Assembly: GCA_900696525.1 (NCBI GenBank)
Contig: CAADGL010000008.1
Coordinates: 1 to 39,904, forward strand
DNA length: 39,904 bases
Source: an uncultured Planctomycetota bacterium
GTDB lineage: Bacteria; Planctomycetota; Phycisphaerae; UBA1845; Fen-1342
Direction: 5' to 3'
Below, piece after piece: positions 10,631 to 19,413 of this stretch; the stretch's first letter is position 1; each line of letters begins with the position of its first letter. A program made the translations under genes and the position numbers. A model generated the notes under the pieces. It saw only the letters and a program-made list of their open reading frames with translations. It made no database searches and was not told the origin of the DNA.

Positions 10631-11439
10631 CACTTGGCCGGCAGGCCGAAGACCTCCACTTCGGTGTAGTGGTTCATGTCGTCGGCGGTGCTGCCGTTGC
10701 TGTAGAGGCGGACGTAGCGGGCCGCGAGGCCGTTGACCGCGATCAGCTTGCCCTCGTAGGTCTCCCAGAATTCCTTGTCGGCGCCCAGCCCGAGCCCGGA
10801 GGAGTTGTCGTGGTCGTTGTTGAACACGGTGCGCACGTTCGTCACGAAGTCGGCGTCGTCCGCGACCTGCACCACGACATCGTGGTAGATCCGCGCGCTG
10901 GCGTGATAGTGCCACAGCACCACCGCGTGCAGCACGTGCGGCTCCTTCAGGTCGATCTGCACCCATTGCAGCCGCGGGCCCAGCTCCACGTAGCTGCCCG
11001 AGTTCGCCTCCTTGTCGCCGTCCGTCACCAGCGACAGCGAACCCACGATCGGCTCAGAATCGCTGCTCGTCACCGGCTTGCCGCCGGAGATGCAGCGCAC
11101 CCCCTTCGGCGCCATGAACGGCGGACGCGGCCCTTTCCTTGGGGCCTCGAGGTTTGAGCCGGCGGGCGCGTTCTTCGGCGTGCCCTTGAAGGCCGGCCGC
11201 GGCAGCTTGAGCTCGATCGGCGACTGCTCGGCGCGGCCGTCGCGCGCTGCGTCGCCCGCGGGCGTCGTCGAGCCCGACTGCTGCCCGTGCGCGGGGTGCG
11301 CCGCCAGCAGCACGGCCAGGGTCAGCGCGGCGGGAACAACGCCGGCCGCAGCGGCGCCGACGACTCGAGCCGCCCCCTTGATCCGAGCCGCGCCCGTGAG
11401 CAAGCGGTTGAGCCAGAACGCGCCAATCCGTGAGTCCAT
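10630..11439 (-). CDS. secreted discoidin (F5/8 type C)-like protein
   Basis: The predicted 269-aa protein has an N-terminal signal sequence (hydrophobic stretch about residues 30-47, cleavage near AHPAHGQQ), a low-complexity Pro-rich linker (about 50-100) and a C-terminal beta-rich domain of about 150 aa. That domain contains SLVTDGDKEANSGSYVELGP, LQWVQIDLKEPHVLHAVVLWHY, VVVQVADDADF, and ARYVRLYSNG with EVEVFG. This is the discoidin/galactose-binding jelly-roll pattern, so I infer carbohydrate or surface binding in the periplasm or outside. The start at 11437-11439 has GGAAGGG about 7 nt upstream, inside the end of the preceding gene. Residues 10-20 (LNRLLTGAARI) come from a dispersed repeat that sits just ahead of the signal peptide core and extends its n-region. 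Confidence 0.78.
   Translation of the reverse strand: MDSRIGAFWLNRLLTGAARIKGAARVVGAAAAGVVPAALTLAVLLAAHPAHGQQSGSTTPAGDAARDGRAEQSPIELKLPRPAFKGTPKNAPAGSNLEAPRKGPRPPFMAPKGVRCISGGKPVTSSDSEPIVGSLSLVTDGDKEANSGSYVELGPRLQWVQIDLKEPHVLHAVVLWHYHASARIYHDVVVQVADDADFVTNVRTVFNNDHDNSSGLGLGADKEFWETYEGKLIAVNGLAARYVRLYSNGSTADDMNHYTEVEVFGLPAK
11380..11410 (-). repeat. dispersed 'GRGSD' repeat, copy 2
   Basis: On the minus strand the core reads AACCGCTTGCTCACGGGCGC followed by GGCTCGGATC. It lies within the first 21 codons of the discoidin-like gene, where it is read as LNRLLTGAARI. Another frame gives PLAHGRGSD, the peptide equivalent of the 3' end of apbE. Confidence 0.8.
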
Positions 11440-11442
11440 TCT

Positions 11443-11970
11443 TCAACCCTTCCTCAGGGCCCGCCGCGCGACCCCGAGATAGCACTGCCACATCAGAACA
11501 ATCAGCAGACCCAGCGCCGACCAGCGATGGATCGCGTACAGCGATTCCTGCGCATTATAACCAGCCAGCGGCGTCATGGCGGTCATGATCGAGCCGCCCG
11601 CAAGCAGCCCCAGCACCAGCCCTGCCCAGAACAACGCTCGGGAGAAGCCGCACGGCACGCCCCGGTCGCCGCCGCGGCAGCGATGCGCCCACGTCACCGC
11701 ACTCAGCGCCAGCAGGGGCAGAAACACGCCGCCCCCGGCCGCGTGCGCGAGCAGCGGCCAGCCGCTCAGCCGCCCGTAGGCCAGGACCGCACCGCACCCC
11801 GTCCCCGCCATCAGCACCAGTCCGGCCGCGTACAGCCCATCGGCCAGCCAGTCCCACGCCGAGCGCTGCGGCGGCGGCGCGAGCTGAACGCGGCGGCTGA
11901 ACAGCGCGTGCATCGCAGCCAGCACGGCCGCCAGCGCGATTCCGATGATGATGGCCGTGGTGAAGGGCAT
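11443..11970 (-). CDS. four-helix membrane protein resembling a b-type cytochrome
   Basis: The 175-aa protein has four predicted transmembrane helices (about 4-24, 46-66, 72-94 and 112-132, with a further hydrophobic segment at 148-168) and few soluble residues. Histidines sit at 21, 76, 96 and 148. His76 in LLAHAAGGGVF and His148 in YAIHRWSALGLL lie in helices and have the look of bis-histidine haem ligands of cytochrome b561/DUF4405-like proteins. I infer a small membrane haem protein in electron transfer; family membership is not certain. The ATG at 11968-11970 follows the ACT-domain gene by 23 nt, with GGGAGCC upstream. The stop is 3 nt from the next start, so the genes are cotranscribed. 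The downstream apbE makes a redox role plausible. Confidence 0.65.
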   Translation of the reverse strand: MPFTTAIIIGIALAAVLAAMHALFSRRVQLAPPPQRSAWDWLADGLYAAGLVLMAGTGCGAVLAYGRLSGWPLLAHAAGGGVFLPLLALSAVTWAHRCRGGDRGVPCGFSRALFWAGLVLGLLAGGSIMTAMTPLAGYNAQESLYAIHRWSALGLLIVLMWQCYLGVARRALRKG

Positions 11971-11993
11971 CGGAATCCGAGGCTCCCGAACGG

Positions 11994-12428
11994 TCAGCGG
12001 CGGCGCGTGACCAGCACCTTGCGCGCGATCTTCGCCGCCTGGTCGGCCGCCTCCGTGCTCTCGAACGCGACGTACGTCACGCTCCTGCGGCCGATGCGCG
12101 CGGCGGAGAGGCCACGCAGGTTCAGGCCGGCGTCGGCGAGCCTGCGCGTCAGGGCCGCACCGAAGCCCGGACGATCCGCCGCCTCGATCCGCAGCGCGTG
12201 CATGCCGGCCGCCCGGCGGACGTCCACGTCCGCCGCCGCGCGCAATTGCCGGGCGCCCTTCAGCGGCGCCATGAAAACGCGGGCCGTATTTCCGGTGACG
12301 CGCCGCGCCACGATGAACTCGAGGTCGGCGCCCGCGTTGGCGAGCGCTTCCAGCACGCGTGCCAGCATGCCGGGCTGGTTGCGAAGGTCCGCGGCGTAGA
12401 CCTCGACCTTGCTGATCCGGGTGGACAC
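11994..12428 (-). CDS. tandem ACT-domain protein
   Basis: This is a 144-aa cytoplasmic protein made of two ACT-like regulatory modules. The first (about 5-70) begins KVEVYAADLRNQPGMLARVLEAL and continues GADLEFIVARRV. The second (about 75-140) has LRIEAADRPGFGAALTRRLADAGLNLRGLSA and a final strand SVTYVAFES. ACT domains usually bind amino acids or other small ligands allosterically, so this may be a ligand sensor, but no target enzyme is fused or adjacent. I chose the GTG at 12426-12428 because CGGAGTG lies about 8 nt upstream and the protein then starts directly at the first ACT strand; another GTG at 12488 would add 20 residues of no clear structure. It is the first gene of the minus-strand operon ending in apbE. 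Confidence 0.8.
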   Translation of the reverse strand: MSTRISKVEVYAADLRNQPGMLARVLEALANAGADLEFIVARRVTGNTARVFMAPLKGARQLRAAADVDVRRAAGMHALRIEAADRPGFGAALTRRLADAGLNLRGLSAARIGRRSVTYVAFESTEAADQAAKIARKVLVTRRR

Positions 12429-12595
12429 GGGTTGCACTCCGAACGGGTGATGCAGCCGGGAGGCGGCTGCGGTCCACTTGCTTGACACCGGGAATCGTAT
12501 CGCGCCGCGGCCGCCAGCGGTAGCAAGGTTCGACGCTGCCGGGTCGCGTGGCGCGCCGGCGGTGCAGGGGTAGCGCTGCGCGGCGCGGGTTGCCC

Positions 12596-12601
12596 TATAC
12601 T
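12596..12601 (+). promoter_or_regulatory. possible -10 element, leaderless thiolase transcript
   Basis: TATACT ends 6 nt before the thiolase ATG at 12608. With normal spacing, transcription would start at or very near the A of the ATG, giving a leaderless mRNA, and no Shine-Dalgarno sequence is visible. There is no convincing -35 hexamer. Confidence 0.4.
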
Positions 12602-12607
12602 CGTGGC

Positions 12608-13807
<1,200 letters not shown>

Positions 13808-13826
13808 AGAAAGCGGGCCACCGGAG

Positions 13827-14063
13827 ATGCGTTACGTCGTCGCGGCGCTGATTGCCCTGCTGGTCGTGCTGCACCAGGACTTCTGGAACTGGCACACCTA
13901 CGAGCCGCTCATCCTGGGCTTCATTCCCGTCGGCCTGGCCTGGCACGTCGGAATCTCGCTCGCCGCCGGGCTCGTCGCCTTCCTCGCCGTCCGCTACTGC
14001 TGGCCTGAAGACCTCGACCCGGCCGCAACCGACGGCCCGTCGCCGCGGAAGGACCGCTCATGA
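13827..14063 (+). CDS. DUF3311 small membrane protein
   Basis: The 78-aa protein has two transmembrane helices (about 4-22 and 38-58) separated by the segment [27 protein letters not shown]. That is the typical DUF3311 pattern of small proteins encoded directly before sodium:solute symporters. It starts 19 nt after the thiolase stop, and its TGA overlaps the symporter ATG (ATGA). I infer that it is an accessory subunit or chaperone of that symporter. A GGAG abuts the ATG too closely to be an ideal ribosome-binding site. Confidence 0.85.
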   Translation: MRYVVAALIALLVVLHQDFWNWHTYEPLILGFIPVGLAWHVGISLAAGLVAFLAVRYCWPEDLDPAATDGPSPRKDRS

Positions 14064-15754
14064 TCCTGGCGCAGGCCAGCTCGGGACTGACGGCGGTCTG
14101 GGTCATTGCGATCTACCTCGCCTTGCTCCTGGGCGTCGGCGTGCTCAGCGGGCGCGTCTTCCGCGGCACGGCGGCCGACTACTTCGTCGCCTCGCGGGGG
14201 ATCGGCCCGTTCGTTCTGCTGATGTCGGTGTTCGGCACGACCATGACCAGCTTCGCCATCATCGGCAGCAGCGCCGAGGCGTTCACCAGCGGCATCGGCG
14301 CCTACGGCAAGATGGTCTCATGGTCCGGGATCTTCCACTCGGTCTGTTTCTTCCTGATCGGCATGCGGCTGTGGGCGCTGGGCAAGCGCTACGGATACCA
14401 GACGCAGATCCAGTTCTTCCGGGATCGCTTCGCGTCCGACCGGCTGGGGCTGGTGCTCTTTCCCGCCCTGGTCGGCCTCGTCGTTCCCTACCTGCTCATG
14501 GGCGTCATCGGCGCCGGCAACGCGATCGAGGCCATCACCCGCGGCGCTTTCCCGCAGACCTTCCCGGAGGTCGGCGGGGGCATTCCGTTCTGGCTCGGCG
14601 GCGCGATCGTCTGCCTGGTGACGCTGGCCTACGTCTTCTTCGGCGGCGTGCGCGGGGCGGCCTGGGCCAACACCTTGCAGACGCTGGTATTCATCGTTCT
14701 CGGCATCATCACCTTCGCCGTCATCGCCGAGCGCCTGGGCGGGCCCGTCGCCGCGACGCAGCAGGTCGCCCAGCACAACCCCGCGCATCTGAAGCTCGGC
14801 GCCAGCCCGGCCGACGAAGCGCTGTACCGGCAGCGGCTGGCGGAGTTCGAGGCCAAGACCTCGCCGATCAAGCCGCGCCTGCCGCACGAGATTCCCTCGC
14901 TCGTCTTCCTCACCTACATCTTCATCCCTTTCAGCGTGGCGATGTTCCCGCACCTGTTCCAGCACTGGCTGACGGCCCGCTCGGCGAAGGCCTTCAAGCT
15001 GGTTGTCGTCGCCCACCCGCTGCTGATGATGCTCACCTGGCTGCCGTGCGTGCTGATCGGTGTCTGGGCGACGGCGGCCATCGACCCGGCCAGCGGCAAG
15101 GCCGTGATTCCGCCCGCGTTCACCGAGGCCAACAAGGTGCTGCCGATCATGGTGAACAAGCTCGCGCCGACGGTGGTGGGAGGGCTGCTGGTGGCCGGCG
15201 TGCTGGCGGCGATCATGTCGAGCCTCGACTCGCAGTTCATCTGCCTCGGCAGCATCTTCACGAACGACATCGTCAATCACTACATCGAAAAGGACCGCCT
15301 CAGCGACCGCGCCACGCTGCTGCTGGGCCGCGCGTTCATCGTCGCCATCGTCGTCACCACGTTCTTCCTCTCGCTCTGGGCGCGCAACGCCAGCGTCTTC
15401 CGCCTCGGCGTGTGGTGCTTCACGGGCTTCGCGGCTCTGGCGCCGCTGGTCTTCGCCGCGCTCTACTGGAAGCGCGCCACCAAGGCCGGCGCCTACGCCT
15501 GCGTCATCACCGCCGCGCTCGTCGGCCTGGCGCTCTTCGTCCAGGCCTGGCGCCAGACGGGGCTCAGCGAGGAGCACGAGTACCTCGTCTGGGGCATGAT
15601 GCCGGTCACCGTCAACATCGCCGCCTCGACGCTGGCCCTCGTCGTCGTCTCGTTGCTGACCCGGCCGCCTCCCGCCGCCACCGTGGCCCGGTTCTTCGGC
15701 CCGCCGGGCTTGTCGTCCCGCACCGCGCCGTCCGCCGGCCCGAACCCCGCGTGA
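14060..15754 (+). CDS. sodium:solute symporter (SSS family)
   Basis: This is a 564-aa secondary transporter of the SSS (PutP/PanF/SglT) family, with about 13 predicted transmembrane helices, expected to import an organic solute with Na+. Characteristic pieces are YFVASRGIGPFVLLMSVFGTTMTSFAIIGSSAEAF in the first helices, GYQTQIQFFRDRF, and VVGGLLVAGVLAAIMSSLDSQFICLGSIFTNDI, the conserved TM8 region. A hydrophilic insert of about 70 residues lies near 225-290. The substrate cannot be read from sequence; the thiolase, thioesterase and DUF3311 neighbours favour a monocarboxylate or similar acid. The start overlaps the DUF3311 stop and its own stop overlaps a possible GTG of the next gene, so the cluster is translationally coupled. 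Confidence 0.93.
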   Translation: MILAQASSGLTAVWVIAIYLALLLGVGVLSGRVFRGTAADYFVASRGIGPFVLLMSVFGTTMTSFAIIGSSAEAFTSGIGAYGKMVSWSGIFHSVCFFLIGMRLWALGKRYGYQTQIQFFRDRFASDRLGLVLFPALVGLVVPYLLMGVIGAGNAIEAITRGAFPQTFPEVGGGIPFWLGGAIVCLVTLAYVFFGGVRGAAWANTLQTLVFIVLGIITFAVIAERLGGPVAATQQVAQHNPAHLKLGASPADEALYRQRLAEFEAKTSPIKPRLPHEIPSLVFLTYIFIPFSVAMFPHLFQHWLTARSAKAFKLVVVAHPLLMMLTWLPCVLIGVWATAAIDPASGKAVIPPAFTEANKVLPIMVNKLAPTVVGGLLVAGVLAAIMSSLDSQFICLGSIFTNDIVNHYIEKDRLSDRATLLLGRAFIVAIVVTTFFLSLWARNASVFRLGVWCFTGFAALAPLVFAALYWKRATKAGAYACVITAALVGLALFVQAWRQTGLSEEHEYLVWGMMPVTVNIAASTLALVVVSLLTRPPPAATVARFFGPPGLSSRTAPSAGPNPA

Positions 15755-15762
15755 GCCCCGCA

Positions 15763-16206
15763 ATGCCCGCCGACTTCGTCTATCGTCGCCGCGTACAGTT
15801 CGCCGAGACCGACATGGCGGGCGTGATGCACTTCTCGAACTACCTGCGGCTGATGGAGGAGTGCGAGCACGCCTTCTGGCGCTCGCTGGGACTCAGCGTC
15901 CACGCCTGCCCGACCGCCGATGGTCCGCTCATCAGTTGGCCGCGCGTCGTGGTGCGCTGCGAGTATTTCGCCCCGGCGCGCTTCGAGGATGACCTCGACC
16001 TCGCCTTCCGGATCGACCGGCTCGGAAACAGGTCGATGGAGTTTAGTGTCATGTTCTCCTGCGGCGGCCGGCGGTTGGCGACGGCGTCGGCGACGACGGT
16101 CTGCTGCCGGCTGAACGGCGAGCGTTTCGAGCCGGTCGAGATACCCGCGGATATCCGCGCCAGGCTCAGCGGCCTGGTTGCGGACCGCCCAACCAGCGGT
16201 GAATGA
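15763..16206 (+). CDS. acyl-CoA thioesterase, hotdog (4HBT) family
   Basis: The 147-aa protein has the hotdog 4HBT layout: FVYRRRVQFAETDMAGVMHFSNYLRLMEECEHAFWRSLG, with the FAETDMAGVMHFSNY active-site motif (Asp about residue 17), then a strand-rich half (VRCEYFAPARFEDDLDLAFRID, SMEFSVMF, ATASATTVCCRL). Such enzymes hydrolyse acyl-CoA thioesters (YbgC/FadM-like). Two starts are possible: the ATG at 15763 used here, or a GTG at 15751 that overlaps the symporter stop (GTGA) and adds four residues. The gene following it begins 3 nt after its stop, so it is inside the operon. Together with the thiolase it points to acyl-CoA turnover, though the actual substrate is unknown. Confidence 0.9.
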   Translation: MPADFVYRRRVQFAETDMAGVMHFSNYLRLMEECEHAFWRSLGLSVHACPTADGPLISWPRVVVRCEYFAPARFEDDLDLAFRIDRLGNRSMEFSVMFSCGGRRLATASATTVCCRLNGERFEPVEIPADIRARLSGLVADRPTSGE

Positions 16207-16209
16207 AGC

Positions 16210-16671
16210 ATGGAAAAGTGGATCTGGTTCGTTCTGCTCACGGTCGTCTGCTGGGGCGCCTACGTCCCCGCCATCCACGAGGGCAAGAACGCCATCGGCG
16301 GACGCAACGGGGCCCTGTGGGCCTTCCTGTTCGTCGGCATCGCCTACTTTCTCGTCGCCGTCCTCGCGCCCGCCGCCCTTCTCGCGGCCCGGCAGGACCT
16401 CGGCAGCCCGCCCCCGGCAAAGGGCTGGTCGATTTCCATCGTCGCCGGAGTCCTCGGCGCGGCAGGCGCCTTCGGCGTGATTCTGGCGCTGATGAACGGC
16501 GGAACACCGAAGACCGTGCCGCCGCTGGTGTTTGCCGGAGCGCCGATCGTGGCGACGCTGGTGGCGATGGCGCTGCACCCGCCGAAGAGCGCGCCCGACT
16601 ATCGCTTCTTTCTGGGGATCGTGATGGCCGCGGGCGGCGCGGCGCTGGTGCTGCGCTTCAAGCCTGCGTGA
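16210..16671 (+). CDS. small DMT/EamA-like membrane protein
   Basis: The 153-aa protein has five predicted transmembrane helices: about 3-20 (WIWFVLLTVVCWGAYVPAI), 35-58, 72-92, 106-120 and 130-149. The N-terminal CWGAYVPAIHEGKNAIGG and the GAPIVATLVAMALHPPK near the end recall half-length drug/metabolite-transporter proteins. It could be a homodimeric exporter or a regulator of transport; I do not recognise a named family. It starts 3 nt after the thioesterase stop and ends 138 nt before rsgA, so it is probably the last gene of the thiolase-symporter operon. Confidence 0.7.
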   Translation: MEKWIWFVLLTVVCWGAYVPAIHEGKNAIGGRNGALWAFLFVGIAYFLVAVLAPAALLAARQDLGSPPPAKGWSISIVAGVLGAAGAFGVILALMNGGTPKTVPPLVFAGAPIVATLVAMALHPPKSAPDYRFFLGIVMAAGGAALVLRFKPA

Positions 16672-16794
16672 GTCGTGTGGGCGGGCTGATAGCCTGCCCT
16701 TTTACCAGCGACACTGCCCGCCCGATCCGAACGGCAAGGACACGCTTCAACGGACTGCCGGACCGGGTTCTCCGCCCGGGTGGCGCCTCCCCCG

Positions 16795-16800
16795 TACAAT
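16795..16800 (+). promoter_or_regulatory. possible -10 element upstream of rsgA
   Basis: TACAAT ends 9 nt before the rsgA ATG at 16810, implying a leader of only a few nucleotides. No Shine-Dalgarno sequence is seen. The -35 position is unconvincing. This is the second gene here with a -10-like hexamer placed directly before its start. Confidence 0.35.
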
Positions 16801-16809
16801 ATCGCACGA

Positions 16810-18003
16810 ATGGCATCGCGCAAGAGACCCGGCCGCAAGATCCGCGTCGAGATGCGCAGCAACCGCGCGCGCCAGGCGCGCGGCCAGGACTGGACGCGGC
16901 AGTTTCAATCAGACGAGCAGCGCGTCGTCGACGCCGACCGCTCCGAATCCGTGCGGGCCAAGGGGGCGGTCTCCCGCAAGCGCACGCTGATCGTCGACGA
17001 CGCTGACCTGCCGGCGGTGGACGAGGCCCAGTGGCTCCAGGGCGTCGTCACCACGGTCCACGGCCTCGTGTCGCAGGTCGACGCCGACGGCGTCACCTGG
17101 GAGTGCACCACCCGCCGCAAGCTGCGCACGCTGCTCATCGAGCAGCGTGCGCCGGTTGCGGTCGGCGATCGCGTGTGGTTCTCCGATCAGAGTCGGTTGC
17201 ACGACGGGGCGCGCGTGGGCGTGATCGAGCGCGTCGATCCGCGCCGCAGCGCGCTGTCGCGGCGCGACTTCCGCGGGCGCGAGCACACGCTCGTCGCGAA
17301 CGCCGACCAGCTCGTCATCGTCGCCAGCGTGGCCCGGCCGCGCATCAAGCCGCACCTGATCGACCGTTACCTCGTCGCCGCCGGCAAGGGCCGCCTTCGC
17401 CCGGTCATCTGCTTTCACAAGTGGGACCTCGCCCGCGAAGCGCCGCTCGACGCGCCGGGCGGCCACGAAGAGGCCGATGCCGGAGGCCTGACGTTCGACG
17501 AGTTGCTCGACGAGTTCCGCGCGCTGGGCTACTGCTGCCTGCGGACGAGCGCCACGACGGGCGAGGGGCTCGACGATTTCCGCCGCGAGCTCCAGGGGCG
17601 CACGTCGGTGCTCTCCGGACAGAGCGGCGTCGGCAAGAGCTCGCTGCTCAACGCCATACAGCCCGGGCTGCAACTGGAGGTCGCGGAAGTCAGCCACGAG
17701 AACGAGAAGGGCCGGCACACGACGACCCGGGCGCGGCTGCTCCGGCTGGATTCCGGCGGATATGTCGTGGACACGCCCGGCATCCGGCAGTTCGATCTGT
17801 GGTCGGTTGCGCCGGGCGAGCTGGAGGCTTTTTTCCCGGAGATCGCCGCGCACGTCGGGCAGTGCCGCTTTCGCGATTGTCATCACCGCGAGGAGGATGA
17901 CGGGTGCGCGGTGACGGCGGCGGTCGCGGCGGGGCGGATCAGCGCGCGGCGCTACGCGAGCTACCGCAAGGCACTGTCGGAGCTGGCGGAGGAGCGCCGC
18001 TAG
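16810..18003 (+). CDS. rsgA: ribosome small subunit-dependent GTPase A
   Basis: RsgA (YjeQ) is a circularly permuted GTPase that releases and checks late 30S subunits. The 397-aa protein has a basic N-terminal extension (about 1-65, rich in Arg/Lys), an OB-fold (about 75-140, VVTTVHGLVSQVDADG), the permuted G domain and a C-terminal zinc finger. The P-loop GQSGVGKS is at 270-277 and DTPG starts at 321. The zinc ligands are Cys352, Cys357, His359 and Cys366. The guanine-specificity motif reads HKWD (203-206) where NKxD is usual. The ATG at 16810 opens the protein with MASRKRPGRK; an upstream in-frame extension has no similarity. The gene converges on the minus-strand symporter, 10 bp away. Confidence 0.95.
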   Translation: MASRKRPGRKIRVEMRSNRARQARGQDWTRQFQSDEQRVVDADRSESVRAKGAVSRKRTLIVDDADLPAVDEAQWLQGVVTTVHGLVSQVDADGVTWECTTRRKLRTLLIEQRAPVAVGDRVWFSDQSRLHDGARVGVIERVDPRRSALSRRDFRGREHTLVANADQLVIVASVARPRIKPHLIDRYLVAAGKGRLRPVICFHKWDLAREAPLDAPGGHEEADAGGLTFDELLDEFRALGYCCLRTSATTGEGLDDFRRELQGRTSVLSGQSGVGKSSLLNAIQPGLQLEVAEVSHENEKGRHTTTRARLLRLDSGGYVVDTPGIRQFDLWSVAPGELEAFFPEIAAHVGQCRFRDCHHREEDDGCAVTAAVAAGRISARRYASYRKALSELAEERR

Positions 18004-18013
18004 CGCTTCGGCG

Positions 18014-19315
18014 TCAACCGCGGCCTGCGCCGGACGGAGTCGTGTCGGGGTCGGGTTCGAGGCGGGCCATGACCGCGCAGGCGACCGTGTCGCTCCAGAC
18101 GTTGACCGACGTGCGGTACATGTCCAGCACGCGATCGACGGCCAGGATGAGCGCGACGTAGTCCATCGGCAGCCCGACGGCGCTGAGCACGACCACCATC
18201 ATCACCGTGCCCGCGTGCGGAATGCCCGCCGCCCCGATGCTCGCCAGCAGTGCCGTGAACGCCACCACCATCTGCTGGGCCAGCGTCAGCTCGTGGCCCG
18301 TGACCTGGGCGATGAACAGCACGGCCACCGCCTCGTACAGCGCCGTGCCGTCCATGTTGATCGTCGCACCCAGCGGCAGCACGAACGAGCTGACGCGGTT
18401 GCCGATCCGCGCCCGCTGCTCCACGCTGCTGATCGTCAGTGGCAGCGTCGCGTTGCTGCTCGCCGTGCTGAACGCCGTGAACAGCGCCGGCGACACCGCC
18501 TGGAAATACTCCCACGGCGACCGCCGGGCCATTAGCAGCAGCAGCAGCGGCAGCGTGAGGAACGCGTGGATCGACAGGCCGATCGCGACCGTCAGCGCGT
18601 ACCAGCCCAGCGCGGCGAAGACGCTCAGCCCCTCGCCGGCAGCGGCGTGCAGCATGAAGCCGCAGACGCCGATCGGGGCGAAGGCGATGATGAACATCGT
18701 CAGCCGCATCATGACGTCGAAGCCGGCGTTGAAGACGCGCCGCAGCAGGTCGCCGGCCTCGCCGCCAACGACGGTGATGAACACGCCGAGCAGCAGCGCG
18801 AAGAAGATGATGCCCAGCACCGAGCGGTTCGAGGGGTCGGCCAGCGACGCGAACGGGTTCGACGGGATCAGGTTGAGGAGCTGGCTGTAGAGCGTCTGGC
18901 CGACGCCCTGCTCGGCGACGCGGAAATCGGTCGGGAGCGGCTTGGCGCCTTCCTGCAAGCGCGCCAGGTCCGCGCCGCGCCCGGGCTGGATGACGCTGAA
19001 CACCAGCATGCCGGTGATGATCGCCAGCAGGCTGGTGGCGACGTAGTACGCCATCGTCCGCCCGCCCAGGCGCCCTAGCCCGCGCAGCGTGCCCGCGTTC
19101 GCCACGCCCGAGACCAGCGAGCACAGGATCAGCGGCGCGATGATCATCGACAGCAGCCGCAGGAAGACGTCGCCGAAGCCCTTGCCCACCTGCGCCACGC
19201 TGCGCGGCCAGCTCTGCGGCACCGCCCCGCTCTCCGCCAGGATGTTCAGCGGCAGACCGACGGCGGCCCCGAGCAACATGCCCAGCAGAATCTGGTAGTG
19301 CAGCTTGACACGCAT
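18014..19315 (-). CDS. dicarboxylate/amino acid:cation symporter (DAACS, GltP/DctA type)
   Basis: This is a 433-aa membrane protein of the glutamate/aspartate/C4-dicarboxylate symporter family. It shows LLSMIIAPLILCSLVSGVA, LVFSVIQPGRGADL, FSTASSNATLPLTI (the serine-rich HP1 tip), GATINMDGTALYE (the NMDGT motif in TM7) and the HP2 region AGIPHAGTVMM. These features define the glutamate transporter fold with eight helices and two hairpins. The substrate may be an acidic amino acid or dicarboxylate; residues cannot settle it. I chose the ATG at 19313-19315 because GAGGTGG lies about 5 nt upstream; a GTG three codons earlier is possible. The gene stands alone: it converges with rsgA and ends downstream of the kinase operon, 98 nt from the kinase stop. 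Confidence 0.93.
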   Translation of the reverse strand: MRVKLHYQILLGMLLGAAVGLPLNILAESGAVPQSWPRSVAQVGKGFGDVFLRLLSMIIAPLILCSLVSGVANAGTLRGLGRLGGRTMAYYVATSLLAIITGMLVFSVIQPGRGADLARLQEGAKPLPTDFRVAEQGVGQTLYSQLLNLIPSNPFASLADPSNRSVLGIIFFALLLGVFITVVGGEAGDLLRRVFNAGFDVMMRLTMFIIAFAPIGVCGFMLHAAAGEGLSVFAALGWYALTVAIGLSIHAFLTLPLLLLLMARRSPWEYFQAVSPALFTAFSTASSNATLPLTISSVEQRARIGNRVSSFVLPLGATINMDGTALYEAVAVLFIAQVTGHELTLAQQMVVAFTALLASIGAAGIPHAGTVMMVVVLSAVGLPMDYVALILAVDRVLDMYRTSVNVWSDTVACAVMARLEPDPDTTPSGAGRG

Positions 19316-19413
19316 GCCGGCCACCTCGAACGCGACGCCGCATCATACGCGCCCCCTCGCCGCAGACCACGCGTCCGGGGCGTCGATTTTCGTCCGCCGC
19401 GCGCGGCGTACGG

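Noticed and set aside
13852..16206. 784-codon open frame covering DUF3311, symporter and thioesterase
   Set aside because: Only the last 147 codons (from 15763) are real; the rest is an off-frame reading of the symporter.
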